Positions 1-5,656 of a stretch of DNA of 6,726 nt are shown here, in pieces. The first letter of the stretch is position 1. Each line of letters begins with the position of its first letter. The notes beneath the pieces are model-generated. The model was not told the origin of the DNA, did no database searches, and worked only from the letters and a program-made list of their open reading frames with translations. Source of the DNA: an uncultured Clostridia bacterium (lineage in GTDB: Bacteria > Bacillota > Clostridia > Oscillospirales > Ruminococcaceae); assembly GCA_946563605.1 (NCBI GenBank), contig CAMNVW010000076.1, positions 1 to 6,726 of the forward strand, given 5' to 3'. Both the position numbers and the translations under genes were made by a program.

Positions 1-1014
1 GACCTCCACCGTCTGTTCGATGGTCGGCTGATCTACCTTGACCGGCTGAAAGCGTCGTTCCAGAGCGGCGTCTTTTTCGATGTGTTTGCGGTATTCGTCA
101 AACGTCGTTGCACCAATCACCTGAATCTCGCCGCGCGAAAGCGCCGGTTTCAGAATATTGGCGGCGTTCATCGAGCCTTCGGAATCACCTGCACCAACCA
201 GACTGTGTACCTCGTCGATGAATAAGATTGCGTTGCCGACCTTGTGTACATCGTCCAGCAGACCTTTCACGCGGCTTTCAAATTGTCCGCGGAACTGCGT
301 GCCTGCCACCAGCGAAGTCATATCCAGCAAATACAATTCCTTGCCTTGCAGCATTGCCGGTACGTTTCCGTCCGCCAGTCGCTGGGCGATTCCTTCTGCA
401 ATCGCAGTTTTACCAACACCAGGTTCTCCGACTAAGCATGGATTATTTTTTGTGCGGCGGTTGAGAATCTGGATCACTCTTTCGATTTCCTTATCTCTGC
501 CAACAATGCGGTCGATTTTTCCTTCCTTTGCTTTCAGCGTCAGGTTTTCACAGTGTGCGCTCAGGAATTTATATTTTTTCCGTTCCTTTTCCTGCTGGCG
601 TTTCTCCTTGGAGCTGGTTCGTTTACCGTCATTGGGCTCCGGTTCCTCCGCTTCATCGCCGTTGTAGGGTTCCATTGCATTTTGTGCAAAGGGGTTAAAG
701 ATATCGCCGTTTCCGTCCTCACCGCTCATATCAGGCATATTAAACATCTGCATAAACGGCATCGACTGCGCGCCGCCCATATCGAAGCTGTCTCCAAACG
801 TATCTATCAATCCTGCCATCTGGTCATCCATTGCGTCAAGCTGTTCATCGGTGATTCCCATTTTATCCAGCAAATCCGTTACCGGTTTGATATTCATTTC
901 TTTTGCACATTTGATACACAAGCCTTCATTGACCGATTTATCGCCATCCATTCGGGTAATAAATACGACCGCCATCCTCTTTTTGCATTTTGAACACAGC
1001 ATATTTGGATTCAT
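1..1014 (-). CDS. ClpE-like AAA+ unfoldase (Clp protease ATP-binding subunit), 3' end cut off by window
   Basis: The first 338 codons of a class I Clp/Hsp100 ATPase are present; the gene continues past position 1. Such ATPases unfold proteins for the ClpP peptidase in the cytoplasm. The N-terminus is not the double ClpN repeat of ClpC/ClpA. It is a four-cysteine zinc-finger pattern, C7-x2-C10-x22-C33-x2-C36, as in ClpE. Residues 50-145 form a Met-, Asp- and Glu-rich linker that turns Lys-rich. The D1 AAA+ module follows: Walker A GEPGVGKT at 196-203, an aromatic pore loop (GTQFRGQFE, 238-246), Walker B ILFIDE at 263-268, GATT at 301-304, and arginine-finger candidates R320/R321. The middle domain and D2 lie outside the window, so a ClpP-docking loop cannot be checked. 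The ATG at 1014 is chosen because the cysteine motif follows at once; AAAGGA sits a rather long 13 nt upstream. ClpE is the best match; a zinc-finger ClpC-like variant is the alternative. Confidence 0.93.
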   Translation of the reverse strand, partial: MNPNMLCSKCKKRMAVVFITRMDGDKSVNEGLCIKCAKEMNIKPVTDLLDKMGITDEQLDAMDDQMAGLIDTFGDSFDMGGAQSMPFMQMFNMPDMSGEDGNGDIFNPFAQNAMEPYNGDEAEEPEPNDGKRTSSKEKRQQEKERKKYKFLSAHCENLTLKAKEGKIDRIVGRDKEIERVIQILNRRTKNNPCLVGEPGVGKTAIAEGIAQRLADGNVPAMLQGKELYLLDMTSLVAGTQFRGQFESRVKGLLDDVHKVGNAILFIDEVHSLVGAGDSEGSMNAANILKPALSRGEIQVIGATTFDEYRKHIEKDAALERRFQPVKVDQPTIEQTVEV

Positions 1015-1095
1015 CTATAAAAGAACATCCTTTCCATTTGTTTTTATGTGATTGGAATGAAGCATCTTACCTGCAAGTTTTTCTTTTCGTCCCAT
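1015..1095 (-). CDS. possible 26-residue leader ORF abutting the clp gene
   Basis: An ATG at 1095 opens 26 codons (beginning MGRKEKLAGK, ending NGKDVLL). They close with TAG at 1017-1015, directly touching the clp ATG at 1014. A second in-frame ATG lies at 1065. No strong ribosome binding site precedes the first ATG: only a CCGG-containing purine stretch is near it, while the internal ATG has an AGG 4 nt upstream. The ORF lies in the 5' leader predicted from the promoter at 1152-1157. The exact stop/start abutment would allow translational coupling and might offset the long SD spacing of clp. An ORF this short can easily arise by chance, so this is a candidate only. Confidence 0.22.
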   Translation of the reverse strand: MGRKEKLAGKMLHSNHIKTNGKDVLL

Positions 1096-1151
1096 TCCGG
1101 TTTTATCTTCCGGTACTCTATTTTCCTCTGACTTTTTCCTTTCCAGTTTCC

Positions 1152-1185
1152 ATTATAGCGTGACTTTATGAACAATTCATGTCAA
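1152..1185 (-). promoter_or_regulatory. probable clp promoter with overlapping inverted repeat
   Basis: On the minus strand a perfect TATAAT lies at 1157-1152. A perfect TTGACA lies at 1185-1180, but the spacer is 22 bp, too long for a normal sigma-A promoter. At 17 bp the -35 hexamer is the weak ATGAAT. An inverted repeat (1161-1184) fills the stretch between and over these boxes: TGAC and ATGAA are mirrored by TTCAT and GTCA, with 3 unpaired bases on one side. The start of transcription would be near 1145, giving a leader of about 130 nt. The dyad does not fit the tandem CtsR heptads or the HrcA/CIRCE consensus. Promoter function is likely from the -10 box; the -35 choice and the operator role are inference. 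Confidence 0.55.
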
Positions 1186-1201
1186 GCTTCTCACAAAATT
1201 T

Positions 1202-1906
1202 CTATGCAAACAGACTCAGGGGATCAAACAGGTAGAATTTGCTCAAAATCAGGGTGTTCAGAATGATCCCCTGATTACAATATTTCATGCCGCCCACAAA
1301 ATAGAACAGCAGTTTGAAAACGATGCAGACAAGATACAAATTGATTGACGCCTGCAAAAAGCCCATGATCCCCCCAAGGAAACGGTCGATTGGGGACAAA
1401 ATCGGCGAGCGGAATACAAAATGAATCGCCGATGTCAGCATACGAACCACCCCTCCCAAAATGGCGAAGAGCACCGTAAACAGTACAACCGAAATGCAGC
1501 CGCGCACCGCAGGTCCAATAACCGATTGTTCCAGCGCCGAAGCAAGGCTTGACGTTCCACTTGCAATCACCTGCGAGATGACATCCGCATCAATGCCAAT
1601 GCCGAGAACATTTGCAGACAGTCTTGGAAGCTGCTCCAGTCCCGCTTCCAGCTGTGTGACAATGTCCGCAAGCTGTCCTCCCTGAAGATTGCGGTTGAGA
1701 AACGCCGTCACCTCCGTTTTCAGGAAATGGTCATATACAATCACCGCTCCCTGTTTGGAAAGAAATGCTGCTCCGAAGAAAGCCACAAGCCGTCCCAGAA
1801 ATTTAAAAATGCCGGTTACAAAGCCGCGCTGGGAATTTTGCGCGATTGTCAGCAAAATCACCAGTACCGCGACCAGGTCATAGGCAAGAATCACCAGTTT
1901 ATCCAT
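1202..1906 (-). CDS. CvpA-family integral membrane protein
   Basis: This 234-residue protein has the CvpA (colicin V production) family layout. It has two hydrophobic helices near the N-terminus (about 3-21 and 29-50), a polar amphipathic middle (51-130), and two more helices (about 134-163 and 175-203). The family hallmark segment PIDRFLGGIMG lies at 172-182, just at the start of the last helix. The name comes from a colicin V export phenotype in E. coli; the biochemical role is unknown, and most links are to the envelope or cell surface. The ATG at 1906 is preceded by AAGGAGG with 8 nt spacing, the strongest ribosome binding site seen here. The gene begins 58 nt after the DUF5711-like gene with no terminator between, so the two are probably cotranscribed. 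No terminator is evident after its stop either: the clp promoter begins about 17 nt downstream. Confidence 0.88.
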   Translation of the reverse strand: MDKLVILAYDLVAVLVILLTIAQNSQRGFVTGIFKFLGRLVAFFGAAFLSKQGAVIVYDHFLKTEVTAFLNRNLQGGQLADIVTQLEAGLEQLPRLSANVLGIGIDADVISQVIASGTSSLASALEQSVIGPAVRGCISVVLFTVLFAILGGVVRMLTSAIHFVFRSPILSPIDRFLGGIMGFLQASINLYLVCIVFKLLFYFVGGMKYCNQGIILNTLILSKFYLFDPLSLFA

Positions 1907-1964
1907 TCTTGCATCCTCCTTTTTTATCGAATGGGAAACCTCTGCATCGTACTACGATTTGTAT

Positions 1965-3731
1965 TTACGCAGGTCTGCGGGAAGAAAACAGCGGCTCATC
2001 CTTCTTTTCATCCTTGTTATCCTTTTTATTGGACTTAGAATCCTGCTGTTTTTCCTTTGTGCTTTCACTTTGCGGTGTTTTAGAAGATTCCGCCTGACCG
2101 GAATCTTCGTCTGAATCTTTATTTGAATCTTCGTCTGAATCCTTATCCGAATCTTTGTTGCTGGACACTGCCGGACGTCTGGAACTGCTGTTTTTCTCCT
2201 GTGGGTCTGCTGGTTCCTGTACAGAAAACTCCGGCTCTACATCTTCATCCTGAACTGGCACCTGATCCATCCACTGATTGACTGACTCTGACGAATCATC
2301 TGGATCATCCCAGTCGGAATCGATTGCAGGGGGTTCCGGTTCTTCCACCTGTTGTTCTCCTTCCAGTTCGGATTGTACCGGCTCCTCGCGCTCAATAAAG
2401 CCTTCCTCGTAAACCGTCTCCGGCTCGGATTCACCGATCGTCATTTCCGGTTCTTCGTCATTCGCACTGTTCTTCATACCATTGAGGATTCCTGCCAGCA
2501 AATCCAAATCTTCCTGGCTCTGTTCTTCTTCCTCCGTGCCATCCGGCAGCTGCTTCGGCGCGTGATTGGTAAAGAGTGAGAATTTCGACGGTGTGGTCAG
2601 TGGCAAACGAACAATTTCGGTTGTCGTCATCGCATAGATGGAATTGCCCATCGGCTGGATATCGTAGTACGATTCATTGGATTCTTCCTTGATCATTTCG
2701 CAGTCATACGCACTGTACTCGCAAAATGAAGAAGCGCCCAACACCATGATGGTGTTGCCGTATGCTTTGATTTTCTGAATACTGTCGGTCAACGTCTTTG
2801 TTCCATTGAGTGTGAAAAAGTCGCTTGCAACCGATGCCAATGTATATTTTCTATCCTGCTCATAGTTTCCGAAAACCAGCGCGACACCGTTTTCATACAT
2901 TGAAAATGCTGCCAGCGACTGTCCCTTATAGTCGAACTGACCGATAATCTTCCCGTCTGGACTCATGATGAAAGCGGATCTGTCGGTAATGCAGCGCACA
3001 TTTGCCCCGTCAAATTCCACCGCTAAAATCAGCTGATTCGCCAGTTCATAACGGTTTTGTTCCTTGCCGTTTTTGAGCACCGTCAATGCGTTTTTGAGTT
3101 CCCCCTGCTCCACATAGGAGGAGGCAATCGCAATGTTCGAACCGTTGCCGGACATTGCCAAGGCTGTAACCGCATTATCTGTTTTCCAGGTATACAGTTC
3201 CCTTTGCTTTGCATCCTGCACCTGCACCTGCGTCTGTGCGTTTTCGGTTTGCGTTGCTATCGCGATACAGCCATTTTCTGAAATATCTCCGCAGCGAATT
3301 GCGCTGTCTGTTTTTCCGCTGTAAAACAGATTGTTTCTGCTGTATGCTGCATAGGTTTTGGAACCGCGGTCGTAATTGAGCAGCATGGTGCCGTTGGTTT
3401 TGATCTGCGGATTGCCCATTCTGTGCAGCGCGCTGTAAACCTCGCTGCCGCTGGTGTTATAAAAATAAATGGTTGTTTCATTGAGCATCACCAGACTGCT
3501 TTCGTTCTGGTACATTCCTTTGACCTTGCCGCCCGGCGCATCGATTGGATAACCTGGACCTCCCTTAATCATATCCAGAACGGAAGAAAGTCCGGCAAAG
3601 CTCGGTGTACTCATCATGCTGGAAAGAAAATAGGTTCCTGCCAGTATCAGTGCAATCAAGCCCAGCACCTTCAGACTTCGCCTGCGCATTTGTTTTCTTT
3701 TCAGCGCTTTAAAATCTGTCACCTTTGCCAT
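1965..3731 (-). CDS. DUF5711-like single-pass membrane protein with acidic low-complexity tail
   Basis: The product has 588 residues and no known function. A basic N-terminus (KALKRKQMRRR, 8-18) precedes one hydrophobic helix at about 19-40; by the positive-inside rule the rest would be outside the cell. Residues about 50-375 resemble the DUF5711 family of Clostridia: short beta-strand-like repeats, as in a beta-propeller, with phrases such as MSPDGKIIGQFDYKG. After about 399 the chain is unlike a folded domain: Glu/Asp/Pro-rich to about 510, then a DS-rich repeat (526-544), then a Lys-rich end. The motif SSRRPA occurs twice, at 516-521 and as the last six residues. The start chosen is the ATG at 3731, with GGAAGGA about 10 nt upstream, 7 nt after the truA stop. 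A GTG at 3767 would add 12 residues and overlap truA, but it has a poor ribosome binding site. The DUF assignment is from memory of the family and moderately sure. Confidence 0.85.
   Translation of the reverse strand: MAKVTDFKALKRKQMRRRSLKVLGLIALILAGTYFLSSMMSTPSFAGLSSVLDMIKGGPGYPIDAPGGKVKGMYQNESSLVMLNETTIYFYNTSGSEVYSALHRMGNPQIKTNGTMLLNYDRGSKTYAAYSRNNLFYSGKTDSAIRCGDISENGCIAIATQTENAQTQVQVQDAKQRELYTWKTDNAVTALAMSGNGSNIAIASSYVEQGELKNALTVLKNGKEQNRYELANQLILAVEFDGANVRCITDRSAFIMSPDGKIIGQFDYKGQSLAAFSMYENGVALVFGNYEQDRKYTLASVASDFFTLNGTKTLTDSIQKIKAYGNTIMVLGASSFCEYSAYDCEMIKEESNESYYDIQPMGNSIYAMTTTEIVRLPLTTPSKFSLFTNHAPKQLPDGTEEEEQSQEDLDLLAGILNGMKNSANDEEPEMTIGESEPETVYEEGFIEREEPVQSELEGEQQVEEPEPPAIDSDWDDPDDSSESVNQWMDQVPVQDEDVEPEFSVQEPADPQEKNSSSRRPAVSSNKDSDKDSDEDSNKDSDEDSGQAESSKTPQSESTKEKQQDSKSNKKDNKDEKKDEPLFSSRRPA
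2101..2160 (-). repeat. 24-bp tandem repeat encoding DSDEDS units
   Basis: Two adjacent 24-bp copies (2101-2124 and 2125-2148) match at 21 of 24 positions, and a further 12-bp partial copy runs to 2160. They lie in frame in the tail of the DUF5711-like gene and encode eight-residue units of the type DSDEDSNK. Because the unit length is a multiple of three, copy-number change would leave the frame intact. Such Asp-Ser repeats are common in surface-exposed linkers. Confidence 0.8.
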
Positions 3732-3738
3732 ACTGTTT

Positions 3739-4533
3739 TCATCCTTCCAATATATCGGCGGTTTCACCGCTTATCTTCATTGATTCACTGTCATAAAAAA
3801 CCCGATCAAGGTACAATCCCCATGCCGGCGCTGTCGCTCCTGCCTGTGCGCGGTCTTTGCTGCTGATAATCTGAGGGATACATCCGGCTGGCTTGATCCC
3901 TGCCGAGATCTCCAAAATGGTTCCAACCATGATCCTTACCATATTATATAGAAACCCGTCGCCCTCCACATAAAAGGTCACACGCTCGCCGCTGCGCACC
4001 ATTCCACAGTCAGTGATGGTGCGGACATGATCTTCCACCGAAGAATTTGCTGCGCAGAATGCTGAAAAATCATGTGTGCCGATAAAATCTCTGCACTGGC
4101 GATTGCAAAATTCCACATCGATCGGACAGCGGTAATCATAAACCTGGCGGTACGCAAACGGGTCTTTGATGTGGCTGTTGTTGATTTGATAGACATAGCG
4201 TTTTCCTTTACAGTTATAGCGTGCGTGAAAATCCATCGGTACCTCGCGGCAATCAGTCACTGCAATATCGTACGGCAGTTTTACATTGAGTGCTTTCACA
4301 AAGCTGTCGCATGGAATTCGGCTGTTTGTTTTCACACTGACACAGAACATATTCGCATGAACGCCGCTGTCCGTCCGTGAACATCCCTTGATATCCTCCC
4401 GACAACCCAACACCTGTTCCATTGCATCCTGCAAAACCTGTGCCACGGTAACAGCATTTTTCTGCACCTGAAAGCCATGATAATTTGTTCCCTGATAACG
4501 AATTGTCAGGAGAAGATTTCTTCTTTGTGCCAT
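3739..4533 (-). CDS. truA: tRNA pseudouridine(38-40) synthase TruA
   Basis: TruA converts uridines 38, 39 and 40 of the tRNA anticodon arm to pseudouridine in the cytoplasm. The 264-residue product has the usual family length. The catalytic aspartate is D55 in GCSRTDSGVHA (50-60). Other family landmarks are the N-terminal YQGTNYHGFQ (13-22), FHARYNCKGKRYVY (102-115), GTHDFSAFCAANSS (152-165) and GDGFLYNMVRIMVGT (191-205). The ATG at 4533 is chosen because the conserved fold starts there and AAGGAG precedes it by 5-6 nt. An upstream in-frame extension to 4668 would start before the promoter and is rejected. In Firmicutes truA often follows ecfA1-ecfA2-ecfT, as here. Unlike the common ribosomal arrangement (rplM-rpsI next), it is followed by the DUF5711-like and cvpA genes. 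Its stop lies 7 nt before the next start, and the next ribosome binding site overlaps the end of truA, which suggests coupled translation. Confidence 0.97.
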   Translation of the reverse strand: MAQRRNLLLTIRYQGTNYHGFQVQKNAVTVAQVLQDAMEQVLGCREDIKGCSRTDSGVHANMFCVSVKTNSRIPCDSFVKALNVKLPYDIAVTDCREVPMDFHARYNCKGKRYVYQINNSHIKDPFAYRQVYDYRCPIDVEFCNRQCRDFIGTHDFSAFCAANSSVEDHVRTITDCGMVRSGERVTFYVEGDGFLYNMVRIMVGTILEISAGIKPAGCIPQIISSKDRAQAGATAPAWGLYLDRVFYDSESMKISGETADILEG

Positions 4534-4594
4534 ACGATCTCCTTCTCTGCCGATAGTTTCCGCATCCATTTGATGTTTCAATCCGCTTTGGACG

Positions 4595-4620
4595 AAGCTG
4601 CTAGACGCTTGTCTTAGCTT
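4595..4620 (-). other. stem-loop at the 5' end of the truA leader
   Basis: On the minus strand GCTaAGAC, loop AAGC, GTCTAGC forms a seven-pair stem with one bulged A; flanking AAGCT and AGCTT offer an alternative outer pairing. It begins within a few bases of the start point predicted from the promoter at 4625-4653. The transcript would therefore carry a hairpin at its very 5' end, about 60 nt before the ribosome binding site. A stabilising role is possible; nothing in it resembles a known riboswitch. Confidence 0.4.
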
Positions 4621-4624
4621 CCTT

Positions 4625-4653
4625 ATTATAACAGACTTCTGCGATTCTGTCAT
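4625..4653 (-). promoter_or_regulatory. sigma-A-type promoter of truA operon
   Basis: On the minus strand ATGACA (4653-4648, five of six matches to TTGACA) is followed after exactly 17 bp by a perfect TATAAT (4630-4625). TG one base before the -10 box makes it an extended -10. An A/T-rich run at 4669-4688 lies upstream and could act as a partial UP element. Transcription would begin near 4618, leaving an 85-nt leader before truA. The promoter comes after the ecfT terminator, so it separates truA and the two downstream genes from the ecf unit. Confidence 0.78.
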
Positions 4654-4765
4654 TATCACAGCGCACAATAAAATATAAATTTATTTTTCCGATTCCGTGA
4701 AAGCTTTTTCTCTTGATAAAATCCGCCCGTTTTCGGCAATATCCACATGGATACAAGTTACCTGC
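4654..4765. other. intergenic stretch between the ecfT terminator and truA promoter
   Basis: No gene is supported in this part of the ecfT-truA interval. A short minus-strand frame here (GTG at 4783, 60 codons) starts inside the terminator stem and has no credible ribosome binding site. The only structure seen is a short dyad, TATCCA-ca-TGGATA at 4740-4753, plus the A/T-rich run upstream of the truA promoter. Confidence 0.6.
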
Positions 4766-4808
4766 TAATAAAAAACTCCCCACGCAAAGAACAGCGTCGG
4801 AGAGTTTT
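4766..4808 (-). terminator. intrinsic terminator of the ecf unit
   Basis: Transcribed on the minus strand, ACTCTCCGACGC (4805-4794) pairs with GCGTGGGGAGT (4785-4775) around a loop of about 8 nt, with one bulge or mismatch. The stem is followed directly by TTTTTT-ATT. It lies about 30 nt beyond the ecfT stop. The A-run before the stem also gives a weak T-run on the other strand, but no plus-strand gene needs it. Confidence 0.88.
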
Positions 4809-4837
4809 CAGTCACTTTATAAAATTCGCAGCTTTTA

Positions 4838-5656
4838 TCAAACCATTTTTGGAAAGTAAATATTGATTACAATGACCGCTGCCAAACACAACAGCATCAC
4901 TGCGAGTGCAACAAAATCGCGCTTACTGTATTCCAGCTGCTTCATTCTGGTTCTGCCTTCACTGCCGTGATAACAGCGGCACTCCATCGCGAGCGCCAGC
5001 TCATCCGCACGGCGGAAAGCCGACACAAACAGCGGAATCAAAACCGGAATCAGGGCTTTGGCGCGCTGCACCAGATTTCCTTCCTCCATGTCCGCGCCTC
5101 TTGCCTTCTGCGCGTTCATAATTTTATCGGTTTCTTCAATCAGTGTTGGAATGAAACGCAGTGCAATCGTCATCATCATTGCAATCTCATGTACCGGCAC
5201 CTTAATGCGTTTAAGTGGACCCATCAGCACTTCGATTGCATCGGTCAATTCAATCGGCGAAGTCGTATAGGTCAGCAGCGAGGTTCCGGCAATCAAACAC
5301 ATAATGCGCACCGCCATCATAATTGCCATTGTGACACCCTCGCGGTAAATATGGAGGAAGCCCCACGATACCAGCGGTTCGGTCGGGCCTGTAAAGAAAA
5401 ACAGGTTCAGAACTGCGGTGAAAATGATGATCGGCACCACCGGCTTCAAGCTTTTGATAACAAGCCTTGCTGAAAGCTTGGAAACGGCGTACATACCGAC
5501 GACCATCAGGATACTCAGCAGCAATCCGAGCGGTCGGGAGGCGACAAAGAGAATGACGATATACAGCACCGAAGCAATGATCTTCATTCTCGGGTCCATT
5601 TTATGGATGAAGGAATAGCCGGGGAAATACTGTCCGATAGTAATATCTCTAAGCAT
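4838..5656 (-). CDS. ecfT: ECF transporter transmembrane (T) component EcfT
   Basis: EcfT is the membrane scaffold of energy-coupling factor transporters. It connects the two EcfA ATPases to exchangeable substrate-binding S components that take up vitamins and metal ions. The 272-residue product has hydrophobic segments at about 25-40, 45-59, 72-89, 109-129 and 247-266. The cytosolic coupling region carries both family motifs: ARG at 185-187 (QKARGAD) and the second, ARG-like box CRCYHG at 226-231, followed by EGRTRMK. The first alanine of that second box is Cys here, a mild variation. The ATG at 5656 is chosen because AGGAGG lies 9-10 nt upstream; an earlier frame start at 5689 would only add translated ribosome-binding-site sequence. 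The start overlaps the ecfA2 stop by 8 nt, so translation is probably coupled. No S-component gene is in the window, which fits a shared (group II) module. Confidence 0.96.
   Translation of the reverse strand: MLRDITIGQYFPGYSFIHKMDPRMKIIASVLYIVILFVASRPLGLLLSILMVVGMYAVSKLSARLVIKSLKPVVPIIIFTAVLNLFFFTGPTEPLVSWGFLHIYREGVTMAIMMAVRIMCLIAGTSLLTYTTSPIELTDAIEVLMGPLKRIKVPVHEIAMMMTIALRFIPTLIEETDKIMNAQKARGADMEEGNLVQRAKALIPVLIPLFVSAFRRADELALAMECRCYHGSEGRTRMKQLEYSKRDFVALAVMLLCLAAVIVINIYFPKMV

Noticed and set aside
158..993. Overlapping plus-strand open frames opposite the clp gene
   Set aside because: The minus strand here encodes conserved AAA+ motifs; the plus frames show none.
1157..1185. CtsR or CIRCE operator at the clp promoter
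   Set aside because: The tandem GGTCAAA-type heptads and the TTAGCACTC/GAGTGCTAA arms are absent. The structure present is a different inverted repeat.
2101..2160. Insertion or frameshift in the DUF5711-like gene
   Set aside because: The frame stays open across the repeat and ends at a normal stop with the SSRRPA end; the repeat unit is a multiple of three.
4534..4668. N-terminal extension of TruA by 45 residues
   Set aside because: The extension begins upstream of the predicted promoter -10 box, while the ATG at 4533 has a strong ribosome binding site and gives normal family length.
4740..4753. Dyad TATCCA-ca-TGGATA upstream of truA as an operator
   Set aside because: It lies more than 85 bp upstream of the -35 box and is short; nothing links it to a known regulator.
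4601..4783. 60-codon minus-strand frame with a CxxC-like PCGYC motif before truA
   Set aside because: Its GTG start is inside the ecfT terminator stem, and it runs through the truA promoter. No ribosome binding site.
4967..5473. Plus-strand open frame of 168 codons opposite ecfT
   Set aside because: It is antisense to a well-supported gene, is rich in His/Arg/Asn as expected from reverse-complemented membrane-protein codons, and shows no recognisable domain.
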